Part shown: positions 11,372 through 22,252 of the stretch, piece after piece | Layout: each line of letters begins with the position of its first letter | Position numbering within the stretch: position 1 is the stretch's first letter | Source of the DNA: Phlebotomus papatasi | Taxonomy: Eukaryota > Arthropoda > Insecta > Diptera > Psychodidae | Reading direction: 5' to 3' | Assembly (NCBI RefSeq): GCF_024763615.1 | Contig: NC_077224.1 | Span: 16,957,078-17,021,077, forward strand | DNA: 64,000 nucleotides | Translations under genes and position numbers: made by a program | Notes under the pieces: generated by a model | Databases searched by the model: none | What the model saw: only the letters and a program-made list of their open reading frames with translations | What the model was told of the DNA's origin: nothing

Positions 11372-12837
11372 GGGAAAGCTTTGATCGTTCGCATATACGT
11401 TACCTTCGAACACTTCATATTTCTTCAGTATTCATTTATGAATTTTACCTATGGATATATATTTCAATAGCTAGTCTTAAATCCCACCTTTCCTGAAAAA
11501 ATTGGGAGTCTAATACTTTTTTCCTAGTTTCAGGAAGCAAAAATTAAAAACAGGTCCAAAATTGTAATTTTGATGTGTAATACTTCATACGATTTCGCAC
11601 AATTAATATCACTTTTCTGAAAAACGACTATCATAGGAGGTAGAGGAGTTATTAGGGTTTAAATTTATGTAAAAACCTTTTGGGCTGAAGAAAACCGTTT
11701 TTGTGGGTGGAAGAAATTGCACAAATTTGACTTATATTCATCGATCGCACATAGAAGACATTGCTTCTTCGCACATTTTCCAGGAAACTTCACTTTAGAT
11801 GCGATTCCTCATATTCACATCTATTGTAATCTACCGATTTGATCCATCACTAAAAAGTAAAGTTTAAAAATCTTAAAGTTGATAAACAAGATGTAATTTG
11901 ACACAATAGGCTGAAGTTGAGTAATTTTTTAAGCAATTTTGCATTTCTTTGATATAAAAATATTTTTCAAGCTTGCACAAACTGAATGTACAATAAAAGA
12001 ATCACATCTACAATAAGCTCACACAGTTTACAACTGGTTTTTGACAATCTTTGACATAACCTCACTTTTGTGTTGTTTTTCTCGTCAAAGAAAAAAAATT
12101 GTCCATGAGAGACTATTTTGTGAAAATTTTGGCCTGCTCACCCGTTGAAGCTCAATCTCTGTGCTAAATCCCGATTCCTGTAGCTGCAGGAACAGAGAAA
12201 TCTTCAATGATGCGCATTCAAACGTTTCTGTGCATATCCGGCTCCGAAGATGAATGGTGGAATCTTCTGTGGTCTTCTCGCTTGCAGAGTTTTAGACAAT
12301 TTTTAGCATAAAAAACTATTGATTCGTGCATGTAAATTTCGTGATATTTGGTCTTTTCAAGAAAGCATTCACCAGATTTAGCGTTTCCAGGATGAAATTC
12401 CCATGGAATCTAACAAAAAATTGTTTTAATGTCATGAAAACATCTCTTAGAAAAGTTCCAAAAAAGTGATATTAAAGCATTTTGTTCCTTACAAAAACGG
12501 TTTAATCAAGTAGCTTAGAGTCCCCTTCAAACAATGATGTGCAACTTTTAGTGTCCGGTGCAAAATTTAAGGTAAAAATAGGGTGTTCAATGATGACGTG
12601 AATCGTGTGCGAAGATAGAAATTTTATTGAACTTTCGCACAAATCGCCATTAAATTTTCATTTCCCTTTAGAGGAAAATCTGAAGATTTCCCTGGATTAT
12701 CTGAAGTGGGATTATGAACCCTATAAGTAAGAAATTTTTTTGGTATAGTTGGAGAATCGTAACGTTTTCCATGGTAGTCAGAAAAAATCACTAAAGTTGA
12801 ACATCATTTTTGTGTGCGAAAGTTCAAAGCCTCTCCC
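11372..12837. mobile_element. 1,466-bp TA-flanked element nested in the pogo-like transposon
   Basis: The left end GGGGAAAGCTTTGATCGTTC and the right end (GTGTGCGAAAG...CTCTCCC) are flanked by TA (11370-11371, 12838-12839). Left subterminal CCTTCGAACACTTCATATTT is also in the 188-bp MITE at 46691-46878, and TGTGCGAA-type words are shared with the MITE at 37591-37769. This is therefore the long form of that MITE family. Its length fits a Tc1/mariner/pogo element. A weak minus-strand frame at 12085-12291 may be a transposase relic. Confidence 0.75.
12085..12291 (-). pseudogene. Possible transposase remnant, second CENP-B-type HTH
   Basis: A stop-to-stop minus-strand frame of about 68 codons lacks a start. 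It contains LFLQLQESGFSTEIELQRVS. A Leu-rich helix followed by Glu-Ser-Gly-Phe-x-Thr-x-x-Glu-Leu resembles the second HTH of pogo/jerky-type transposases (..GFpvTkkeLl..). The similarity is by eye only; low confidence. It lies in the correct kind of element, and the rest of the protein is not discernible. Confidence 0.3.
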
Positions 12838-13020
12838 TAATAAGTACGTGAAACAAATATTTTTCAAACTCGGGTCAGCTGGGTTGTGTACTAAAAATTT
12901 CATTTCCGAGAAAATTTTGTTGTTGACAGCTCTTCGCTGGAAAACGTTCAGTGGTTTTTCTTTATTATGAAATATTATTTTCAATCAAAATTATTAATAA
13001 AAGAATTATTGATCTACAAG

Positions 13021-13108
13021 GTGAGTAAGAGTATAAGTAGTCGGATGCTGTGAATATTAATGTTTTGATTCAGAAATTGCATTGTTCAGGACTCTTTTTC
13101 TGTTTCAG
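13021..13108 (+). other. Candidate 88-bp intron before the HTH frame
   Basis: The donor AAG|GTGAGTAAG at 13021 and a pyrimidine-rich acceptor CTTTTTCTGTTTCAG ending at 13108 bracket 88 bp. The ATG of the HTH frame follows the acceptor directly. The size is typical of insect introns. No cDNA evidence is available here. Confidence 0.5.
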
Positions 13109-13561
13109 ATGCCGAAGGGAACAAAAGAAAAGATCCGTAAGGACAAGCCCTATTCTAAGGAAGGTCTTAGGAATGTCTTGCAGTGTGTACGAGATGGTTC
13201 TACCATAGCATATGCATCCAAAACATTTAATGTCCCAAGAACAACACTGCACAACAGACCGGCAAATACCCAGAGGAGTGCCCCAATGGCAGACCAACAA
13301 CGCTATCAAAAGCAACAAGTTCTGGACAGCGTCAAAATCATCTGTGAGATCTACAAAATCCAAACCATTTTACAGATGGAAGACCCAGAGACGTTTGGTT
13401 CTAGAATTTTCTTCAGCGTCATCCAGAGCTCAGCAAGTGCAAACCAAAATCATTTTCATTGGAAAAAGCTACTGTTACTGCTGAAGACCTCACGGAATGG
13501 TTTCAGAATTGTCTTGGATATTTCACAGAACACAACTGCATTAAACTTTTTCTTAAAATGA
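13109..13561 (+). pseudogene. Pogo-like transposase N-terminal region (about 150 aa, truncated)
   Basis: From the ATG after the acceptor the protein begins MPKGTKEKIRKDKPYSKEGL and continues RNVLQCVRDGSTIAYASKTF, then NVPRTTLHNR. This is a clear pipsqueak/pogo helix-turn-helix: Tyr-Ser-x-Glu, a hydrophobic helix, Arg-x-Gly, Ala-x-x-x-x-Val-Pro-Arg-Thr-Thr-Leu. It would bind the element's own ends. After about residue 55 the frame loses recognisable similarity and the DDE catalytic domain is absent. The frame could be read from an upstream Met (13082), but the splice-acceptor-like sequence and the family start Met-Pro-Lys favour 13109. Close relatives lie at 2842, 20624, 36637, 53314 and 57338. 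Confidence 0.75.
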
Positions 13562-13611
13562 GCATCCGAGTTTGATCGAATTCAACGGAGTTAGAAAAAA
13601 GCACTGCTGTA

Positions 13612-14306
13612 AGTTTCTTGCGTATATATTAATATTATCGTAATTTTATTAATTTTCTTCAATATTATTGCTAAAATTCCTTTTCCATCATGATTCTAAA
13701 TGAAACAAATAATAATTTTATTGATTTGGAATGGGGGAAAAATATTTCATCAGTCCAAAAACAAGCGTTAAAGTCGCACTCTATGAAAAGCATCAGAATT
13801 ACTTCTCTTTACTATAGAACTTTTAAAAACTATAGGTATAAATGATTAAAACAAACTTAAATTTTGAGGTTATACTAATGAACGACAACCAACAAAATTC
13901 AGAAGTGGAATAACCACTTGGGTTGTCACAAGTGTGAGATCAAAAAACAGTAAAATTCCTCAAAATTTAAAGCTTAAATTTTATCTCTTGGAAAATTTCA
14001 ACCCACATACTCACACAACAAAAGCTTCACAGAGAGATACATAGGAATTTGCGTGGAAAGTCCAAAACCGCAAATTACGTGTTTGAGAGCAAGTAAATGA
14101 AGGGATAGAGAGAGAGAAAAGTGGTGAAAAATTGAGATATCATTTTCCACCGTTAACCCCTTCAAGTGGAAAACTTGCAGAACAATGTGTATATGCATGG
14201 ATAAAAAGGAGGAAAGGGCTGAAAAAGCTCCACATTAATTCTCTTACCATATATACTTCCATCTTGTACTCATCTCTAGGGTTGATTCCCCATCAAAACT
14301 CCCCTG

Positions 14307-14351
<45 letters not shown>

Positions 14352-15159
14352 GAATTTTGGAACAGTTAATGGATTAAATTTTATAAATTTTGCCCAAGAG
14401 TTTGAGGCTAAAGCAAGAGAAATGGGAAACTTTTTCCAACCCTCCTCAACCTCCCCCTGGCATAGTCAAATCCTTACGGAAAATTCACTATCAGTGAAAT
14501 TCATCCACCAGGAAGTACACACACACAACTCATGCACACTTTTCTCACCAAACGATAAGGGAGTGTTGGCTAAATTTTAGAAAAGCCTCAAGAAATATTT
14601 TCATACACCCAAAAATTTTCATCTCACACTTGACTTTCGGCATCAAGTCCTGGAAAGATGGGGATGGAGAATTGAGAAAATGCCTTATCCAACCAGAAAG
14701 TTCTGGGCTATCTTATCGTGGAAGCACATAGAGTTGAAATGGTGGAAAAGCATTAAAATTGAATCCCATAAAATCAGATTATAATTCAGATGGTGTGATA
14801 AATACAAGAGTTGGCTACTTTTGGGAACTCTCATGCACCAACTCACATGTTCAAACAGATAAATTGAGAAAGAGATAGAGATGGAAAACCCAAGAATTTT
14901 CTTCCCTTGGCCGAAAAGTCTGTTAACAATCTCCTTTTCCCATATCTACTTCAAAGAATATTCCTGTGAAGCCTGTGAGGCGATTCATTACATCTTGTAA
15001 CTACAATGGACCATTTTCTTAATTTTCTATGCTTTTCTATGTCTTTCTACGAATTTAGATAATAAAATATAGATAGTTCATTTAAAATTTCCGTTATGTC
15101 TTTCCTTGATTTCTTTCTAGTCCCTTTTTTTGTAAAGGTAACTCCACATTGCTGAATAT
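13612..15159. other. Gene-free stretch with a CT microsatellite
   Basis: AT-rich, without recognised genes or repeats other than the CT run at 14309-14347. Confidence 0.5.
14309..14347. repeat. (CT)n microsatellite, about 19 units
   Basis: Uninterrupted CT dinucleotides. Confidence 0.97.
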
Positions 15160-16013
15160 AAAAAAAACATAGCAAAACATCGAAAATCTGAGACAAAACG
15201 TCTAATACGTATTTGGTTATTATTTAACCCTGCTATTATCACCACTATATTAGCTTCACCTTTATTTTTCAACCTAACTTGAAGTTGTTGTACAAAACAA
15301 ACATAGAAAAACATCGAAAATATTATGGAAATGCTTTACTGTACTACTTAAGTTCTTATAATTTGTCTTTAATATCCAAATATTCTTCCGTTCTCATAGC
15401 GCAAGTAGTAATCTACCTTTTTTGTTACTAAATAAAAATAGAAAAAAACATAGAAATTCTTCATTTAAAAAAAGTTGCATATGTATTCGATATCCATTCG
15501 ATTGCCATACTATATTATCACATTATGCCAGCTTCACCTTTCAATGATTCTTCTTATCTTGCTACATTCATTGGATTTTCAAAATAACTTCATGGTACTG
15601 TACGAAACAAACATAGTACAACATCGAAAATTTGGTATGGAAAGTCTAAGGTCTAATGCGTATTCGGTTACTATTTTGCCATAATTTTATCATATTATTT
15701 CAGCTTCGTATAATAATGATCAAACTACCCTGGTTTATTTCTTTATTATTCTATCTAATTTCATGCCACTGCATGAAACAAACATAGCACAACATTGAAA
15801 ATCTTCAGGAAAAGTTTATTGCATATCCTGTGATTATTTTAATCTAGCATGTAAATATTGTGCTGTCTTCTTAAAATAAGATGTAATCTGTTTTGTTTCG
15901 TTAACTTGTTTCTATACTGTTTCTCAATTGTTGAATAGGATAAACATAGAAAAATAAAGAAAATCTTCAGAAAAAGTTTATTGTTTATTCAATAATGGCT
16001 TTGCTGATATTAT
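15160..16013. repeat. Degenerate tandem array, unit about 135-170 bp
   Basis: The word ACAAACATAG(a)nnAACATCGAAAAT recurs near 15161, 15297, 15440, 15606, 15777 and 15944. Between these, shared sub-blocks recur such as TCTAATRCGTATTYGGTTA, TTCAGCTTC(A)CCTTT and TTCAGGAAAAGTTTATTG. Units are strongly diverged. The array continues beyond the inserted TA element. Confidence 0.7.
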
Positions 16014-16015
16014 TA

Positions 16016-16380
16016 GGGTCGAAGGTACACCTCTTCGATAGGGAACCCCTATTAACACTTTTGTCAAAATGTTGAAATTTATTTAATGCATCAAATAAAA
16101 TGAAAGTAGTATAACGTTTTTTCATTAATCTGTGCTTTTCGATAAGGATAAGTGTTCGAATTTCGTATTTCGAATCGTACAGAGTAAGATATCAATAAGT
16201 CCTAACACGAGTTCTTAAAGCGGAGGTGTGCAAGAACCGTTGAAACCGAATAAACGTCAAAAAAAGTTTGTTCTGGTAGCGTTTTGACCACTGACGTACA
16301 TGTTTCGTTTGACGTTTATTCGGTTTCAACGGTTCTTGCTCGTCTCTGTCTTAAAGTGTCAATAGGTGTTCCTTTCACCG
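16016..16380. mobile_element. TA-flanked short element (GGAACACCT family), interrupted by a hAT MITE
   Basis: It is flanked by TA (16014-16015, 16381-16382). Its left 80 bp and right 135 bp match the ends of the 8159-9417 element, joined directly at ATAACGTTTTTTCATTAATC, so it is an internal-deletion derivative of about 230 bp. The remaining length is the 128-bp hAT MITE plus one target-site copy. It interrupts the surrounding tandem array. Confidence 0.85.
16221..16348. mobile_element. 128-bp hAT-type MITE with 8-bp target-site duplication
   Basis: TCTTAAAG occurs directly at 16213-16220 and 16349-16356. The right end is CAGAGACGAGCAAGAACC on the complement and the left end CGGAGGTGTGCAAGAACC. 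CAGNG ends with 8-bp duplications are the hAT signature. Arms of about 35 bp pair through CGTTGAAACCGAATAAACGT. The paralogous site at 9388-9395 (TCCTAAAG, uninterrupted) is the empty site. Confidence 0.92.
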
Positions 16381-16382
16381 TA

Positions 16383-16810
16383 TATTATACTGTAACTTTA
16401 CGTATGAAAGAAAAATCTAAGGCTGTACAGTACAGCTTTAGATTTAAACGTTCGAAGTTCTATGTTTCTTATACATAATTTTAGTAGAGAATGTAATAAG
16501 ACCATATGCAGTAAAGTTTAATTTCAGTTCCATGTGATTTTAAAACAAATTGCATTAAAAAGCAAAAGAAAAACTTTGAGAAACATTGAAAATAATAAGA
16601 AGTTAAAAGAGATTCCGGTGATAAACGCGATAAAACATAGAAAAATATTACTAGTGAATGTAAATTATACCCTGTACCAATGCAATGTTAAGCTACTATA
16701 ATCGAATAAACATATCCCGAGAATCAATGCTAATCAATGTCAAATTATTCAAAATTTTCCCATTAAAAAAAACATAAAAAAATATCGAAACATACAGAAT
16801 CCAATCTAGA
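16383..16810. repeat. Continuation of the degenerate tandem array
   Basis: Further AAACATAGAAAAATAT and AACATAAAAAAATATCGAAA units near 16634 and 16768 show that the array continues past the inserted element. Confidence 0.5.
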
Positions 16811-18095
16811 AATTCTCTTTCTGAGCCCACATTACTAACATAACGAAAAACGGATAAGAGTTCTTCGAGTTTCATTTCTGGTTATTCAAAGCAGAAACGA
16901 TTCCACCAAATAGGAATTGATATCCACCACAGGAGGTTTGAAAATACAGCATCTCAGCGAGAAAAAAACCACTAAAATGGAACATCTTTTTCTCACTAGT
17001 GGTTTCTGCACCCCTTGTTTTATTCTCCATCACCCCAACCCCCAAGTAATTTACGACTGGATGGCTAAAATAGAAATGCCTCGAATAAAATAATTCTTTT
17101 TCTTGCTATGGTTCCCCCCTTTTACCAAAACAGACACTCAAATACTCTTTTTTTTTTTGCTTTCTCTCCTACTTCTATAAAATGTGTGAATCTTCTTCGC
17201 ACTTGAGATGGCCAAGAGCAAAAAAAGAAAAGAAAAAAACAGACTGGGCCCATCCAAAACCGCCCAATGAGAAGAAAGATTCTCCGGTTCCGCTTCCCAT
17301 TGAGCAATCCATGGGCAGAATCTACGGTCTTTGGGGTATTCATCTGGGATGGTCATTACGTCATTAGTATTGTGCTTGAGTTAAGTACAAGAAGCAATTT
17401 GTTTTTCCTTCAAAAGCAATATATAAGGCAATATATGTATATGGTAGTGGCACCACTTAAGGCTACCTTAAATAATCTATATTTATCTTTATTGCAAAAT
17501 ACTGATCAAATGTTTGCCTCTTTTTTTAATTATCTACTACGGATTTAGAGGCCAAACAGTAAGAGATGTCAACTTCAAGTCTACTGCGCTATCAGTACCG
17601 TGACATAACACGAGGTACGAAGAATGGTAGGGGTCGTCCGCTACATCTTCGCGCCTCCTCGTGTCAAAATCGGATAGCCATATTATCCAAAATTTTCTAT
17701 ATAGCGAGTTAATTTATAGAATGGACGATATGTCAATGACCTTGAAGTCTGAAACTATGTTTCAAGGTCAGACATCCAAATTGCAACACGAAGTTTAATT
17801 TCCTAAAAAGAACGTTGTACACATTCTAATCAATCACAAATCGGTAAATGTTCTTTTTTTGTTCTACTATACCGTAGATGCGGATGACTTTGTCCTTGCT
17901 GTCCCAAAGCTATTCTTAAATTCTAGGACTACAAGATAGTTTTCACCTATTTCATCTACCACTTCTGATTGTTGAGTACGATCCTGAACTGCTACAATTA
18001 AAGAAAAGCTTATGAATAGCAAGTGGGCATTCGTTCGTTTCGAATAAAGTCCATTTGGAATAACTAGCTAGTGTATCAGTGGACTGCCCAGAGAA
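16811..18095. other. Gene-free stretch with a fragment of the GCCAAACGGT repeat
   Basis: At 17548-17575 GAGGCCAAACAGTAAGAGAT followed by GTCAACTT matches the core of the 29.3 and 55.8 kb repeats. 17600-17665 contains a short inverted pair, ACACGAGG/CCTCGTGT. No gene seen. Confidence 0.5.
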
Positions 18096-18277
18096 GGGAT
18101 TCTGAAATCGTATGACATTGTCATATGACAAATTTACAATTTTTATGTGGTAAATTCGAGAAAGCAATCTAAAATGCGACTCATATCAATTACTGAGGGT
18201 TTCATAAATACATCCCTGCTCTCTAATTTATCACCAGAATTTGTCATATGACATAGTCATACTGTTACAGAATTCCC
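18096..18277. mobile_element. 182-bp foldback MITE, GTATGACATTGTCATATGAC family, copy A
   Basis: The left arm is GGGATTCTGAAATCGTATGA.., the right arm the complement of ..GTCATACTGTTACAGAATTCCC. Inner palindromic words TGACATTGTCA and TCATATGA sit in each arm. The centre is unlike copy B. No target duplication was identified. Confidence 0.8.
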
Positions 18278-18387
18278 ATGAATGCTACCCCTTAATAAGG
18301 ATCATTCTTAATAAGGACCAGTAGCAGTACTTGATCAGATGAGCCTGGATATTATTGAAGAATCTGTTTACCAAGCACTACTGGGGT

Positions 18388-18575
18388 CGAATTCCTTAAC
18401 CGTATGACAAAGTCATATGACAAATTTCAATCTCATTATTCTGTATATCGCTGATTACAGTGATCTCATTATTCTGTGAATAGCTAATCGATTATCTGGC
18501 CTTGATTGAAGTCCAAAATGCGGAAACGACTACGAAAATTTGTCATATGACATTGTCATATTCTTACAGAATCCC
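18388..18575. mobile_element. Foldback MITE, same family, copy B
   Basis: The left arm GAATTCCTTAACCGTATGAC and right arm complement GGGATTCTGTAAGAATATGA both run into GTCATATGACAAATTT. It lies only about 110 bp from copy A. The different centres suggest two insertions or a diverged tandem duplication. Confidence 0.75.
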
Positions 18576-20342
18576 TTTGCTGGGCGCAGTTCGTAGACCC
18601 CTTAGCTGTTGTTTGATAAGCACTCCCTGTCTTTATTTTCTGAATTTCACCTTCTAAATGAATACCCCTTGATGAACAAAGAGATTTTAACCACGAACTA
18701 ACCTCATCTTTGACCCAACCATTCATCTACTGAGTGATTTTGGATGGTTAAAATGCAAAACACCCAGGAAGAAGCCATGTGAAACGAAAATTCAAGTGTA
18801 TCGAGGAATTATTTAAACTACTATAATTGTGATTATCTCTCACTCAGCATTTTCTCTCTATCTCCATTTTTATACATTAGCAAAATAATAGGGAGAAGGT
18901 TGAGTGAAGAAGCTGAAAAGAACTTAACTTGATGTTCTTTAATGCTGATTTACCGTCACAGACACTGACATATGTGATATTATGTTTATTATTTTAGAGA
19001 GCATAAAAGTCCGTTATCATCTCCGTCTCAATCTAAAACTTCTTTTTCTTTTCCACTTGTATCAACTTCTCGTTGCTTCTTTGCCCTTTTTTTGTACACC
19101 ATCGACCCAATGTTATATGTGCCTGATGGAAGATATTTATTCGAGAATTGCAACTCACGGACTAATTACACGTTTAGTGGGAGTGAGATTTATGTTAATG
19201 GTTCTAGAGAGAGAGAGAGAGAGAGAAGTTGGGAGGAAAAAAGGGCTTCAAGATCAGAGAGAAAGACCTGGAGAAACAAGCCACAGCACCAAATTGCTCA
19301 AAGTTGCTTACGAACCGAGAAAGTGTAAAGTATAGAAGGTGTATTAATTAAATAATAAGTATAAAACAATATTTATATACTCCCCCATCCCTCCCTCCTT
19401 CACCCAAAAACCCCGAAAAGGGTATGAGTTGTTTTTCAGATGGTAACCTCCAAGACTTTTCCAACGATGCTTTACACAACATAAAAGCCACCGTGTGGAA
19501 GGAAAATTACTCAATATAGGATTAAAAGATGCTTCTTCTCCATTTCTCCGCAGTCACTGTTCATTTCGACAAAACCGAGGATACCCAGCCTCGGAGGTTG
19601 AGGTACACGAGGGGGGCAAAACCCAGGTGAAAAAGGCCAAGAGCACGATTTCGACTTGAGTGTAAATTTATTAGAACGACTAAAGAGACGCGAAATGCGC
19701 TACATGAACCATTCACTTTACCTTTTCCTATGTACATAATACATCTAGGTTCCCGTCGTCTGCCCTGCACCCCCCTACAAAAAAATCCCCCCGTCATCAT
19801 TGCATTTGGGCAAGAGTGTTCACAAAAAGAGGAAGAAAATAAGCTTTGGGGAAGAACACCTTGGTACTATATGGAAGTAAGAGCCCAGGTAAAACCAAAC
19901 CAAACCATCCTGCAATAACCATCCGTTTTCTTGAATTATGACCCTTGCAGCTTCGCTTCTCCTGACTTTCATCTCTCCTCTCAAAACCCCCCTGAATTCC
20001 TAAAGGTCTCTCCTCTCCTGCACCATACCCAGACAATTCTCCAATGTATTTTGCAATATTGTTAGCTTTGGTTGGTCCCCCCAGACGTCGACCAGTCTAC
20101 CAAGAAAACCCTGCACAATCATTTTAAAAGCCAGAATCATCAATAAATTTTAAAAGGACAAATCCCATTCTTTGGTCTTCCCCAGGAACACTCTTGTCAA
20201 TAAGTAATTTCTCATTCAATTCGTAAAACATTGTTTATTTCTGTGACAGAAGTTCTTTGGTATTTAACTCAGATCAAGTTTGAGAGTGCGTTTCCTTTAC
20301 GTACTTTAAACTTTTTCATTATTTCGAAGATTTAGATTGATT
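18576..20342. other. Gene-free stretch
   Basis: An AG microsatellite lies at about 19207-19227, with CT/C-rich tracts near 19380. Overlapping short frames on both strands (up to 117 codons at 18982) have no domain. Confidence 0.5.
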
Positions 20343-20420
20343 TAGAAGATAACAATCTGTCCGTCTGACCGTTACCTGCATTACAAGCCAAACGGATAGA
20401 AATATCGACTTGGGGTCTTA
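20343..20420. repeat. Fragment of the GCCAAACGG..GACTTGGGG dispersed repeat
   Basis: CTGTCCGTCTGACCGTTACC, then GCCAAACGGATAGAAATATC and GACTTGGGGTC, matches the core of the repeats at 29.3 and 55.8 kb. It abuts the truncated GGACAG element. Confidence 0.65.
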
Positions 20421-20623
20421 GGGGATCTGCACTCATAACACTCATGAAATTTTGAATATGGTTTGAGTTAAAAATACTCTGTTGAAACTTCAGTGTCAGA
20501 AAATGCTTACGAGAAATATTACAGAACTTTGTGTTTACTTCAGTCTTATTCAGCTGTGGTGAAGTACTAACAATGTTTCTTCGCTGTTTTAAAGTGATGA
20601 TATTAAATATTCATTGAAAGGCT

Positions 20624-20698
20624 CCCGGAAAGGCCAGGGAATGAGCGAATCCGCGAGTACTTGGATTACCGAAGTCAACTCAATTTAATGAATGATGT
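20624..20698 (+). pseudogene. HTH fragment of the GGACAG element, copy 3
   Basis: The frame reads LKGSRKGQGMSESASTWITE followed by VNSI and a stop, matching the second half of the HTH in copies 1 and 2. The Met-Pro start and the first helix are lost in the internal deletion. Confidence 0.65.
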
Positions 20699-20910
20699 GG
20701 AAAGTTTCCGGACTTCTTGTGACATTCTACAGTATGCCCTTACTTAAACAGAAAGAGGACTAGCTAAGATTGATTCTTGAAATGGAGAACAATGGAAATC
20801 CTATTGAGGCGGATTAATTGTCTACAATTACAACCAAAGTGTCCAAACTTACAATCAAGGTATGCAAAATTTCAGTCAAATTCAGCTCTATATCGACTAG
20901 TCAGAGTATA

Positions 20911-21812
20911 GGGTATAAGTACTTTTCGCCACCTTAAGGTTTGACACCCTTATAATTCTTACACTTTTTGTAGAAATAAAATGAAATTTTGTGTTAAAGT
21001 GCTTTGAAGCATTGTCTATCTATTGAACCAGGAGACTTTCCGGGAACTTTTCAGTATCTGGACGAAAAAGTACATTTCCTGCAACAATGCATGTTTCAGT
21101 ACTTTTCGCCACCTTGTAAACAGTTTTTCGCCACTGTGTAAGCATTTTTTCGCCACTTGTTTTCAATTGATTTTTAAGAAACAGTAGCTTTCCAAAACCC
21201 ACAAAAGTACACGGAACAGTACTTTTCTTATTTAACACTGATATTAGACAATTATTAGAGTATTTCGAATGATTTTTTTGCACATATTTTATTTGCGACA
21301 AACATCAATTGAAAATTACGCATGTTTCAAGTAAATTCCGCGAGGAGCGCCACTTGAAAAATGCTTGGAAAAATGAGTGGCGAAAAGTACTTACACAACC
21401 GGAAAAAGTAAGCCCTTTTTCACCACATCCGTATTTCTTTATTTTTTGGAAAACATTAAAAAATGATATTTGAACAAAGCTTAGTTAATAACGGATTGAC
21501 TTTCAGTGAAAAAACATCGAATACTGTACTGAAAAAACATAAAATAATGCAAGACAATTTGTCTGAGCGTTGACAAGTTTATTAAGAACTCCATATTTTT
21601 TTGGTGACTGTTCACCTTGTCGGCAATTTCTTTAATTAACTTGCAAATAATCTAGTCGGTGGAGCATCTGATATGGTTTTCTGATTCATTTGGCAAGAGG
21701 TCACGAAATAACACTCATTTCGTAGTTCCACGAACTCATAATTTTCTTAAAATGTGATTTTAATTTAGGTGGCGAAAAAGGGCTTACTGGCGAAAAAGTA
21801 CTGATTCTACCC
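20911..21812. mobile_element. 902-bp TA-flanked element, TTTCGCCAC family
   Basis: The left end is GGGTATAAGTACTTTTCGCC. The complement of the right end is GGGTAGAATCAGTACTTTTT, running into CGCCA. They are flanked by TA (20909-20910, 21813-21814). The word TTTTCGCCAC(C) recurs near 21105, 21125 and 21150, and inverted (GTGGCGAAAA) near 21371 and 21770. It is inserted inside copy 3 of the GGACAG element. A 93-codon minus frame (21020-21301) has no recognised domain. Confidence 0.85.
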
Positions 21813-22252
21813 TAAGTCGAACATCTCTATTTTTTACAAAAAAAAAAAACGTTTTACTAGCTTTTCGGATACTTCTTTATACCCTCTACCTTCCATGTGA
21901 ATATTATACTTAAAAGATAATTATTTTCAAAGTTATACAGATTTTAAATCTGAAAAATCTTATACTCTGCATGTAAAATCTCAGTTTTAAATCGCTCTCC
22001 TGTAAAATTTGCATACTGCGACTTATTCGCTTCTTATTCTGAGCGGTCGATATATCAATTAATTTTTTTTAACGTATTAAAAGTAATTTCAGTGAAAACA
22101 AAGACGATAAACAGCTTGCCAAGTTACTAAAAAAAAAACCCTTTTAAAAAGACAGTAACAAAAAAATCAATTAATATTGAAAATATGGCATTTCAAACTT
22201 AGAACTTTGATGCTTATAAGCATCCTGTCCAATATTATGAGCCTTTCTCCTA

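Larger units (their letters stand above)
11196..13609 (+). mobile_element. Pogo-like transposon, interrupted by a second element
   Basis: The left end AGTAAGGCCATGTAACTCCG and the right end (complement CAGCAGTGC...CTAACTCCG) share ACTCCG, and each side continues to CTCGGATGC. TA follows the right end (13610-13611). Without the 1.47-kb insertion at 11372-12837 the element is about 0.95 kb. It carries a candidate short intron and the HTH start of a pogo transposase, but no DDE domain. The left TA boundary (11194-11195) is less certain than the right. Confidence 0.65.
20443..22250 (+). mobile_element. GGACAG pogo-like element, copy 3: truncated and interrupted
   Basis: From 20443 the sequence follows the 52772-53838 copy from its position about 52943. 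It lacks the left end and an internal piece of about 255 bp (corresponding to about 53115-53368). It is broken by the 902-bp element at 20911-21812, resumes near 22072 and ends at 22250 before TA. About 230 bp at 21815-22045 match neither copy and are unexplained. It is more diverged than copies 1 and 2 and clearly older. Confidence 0.8.
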
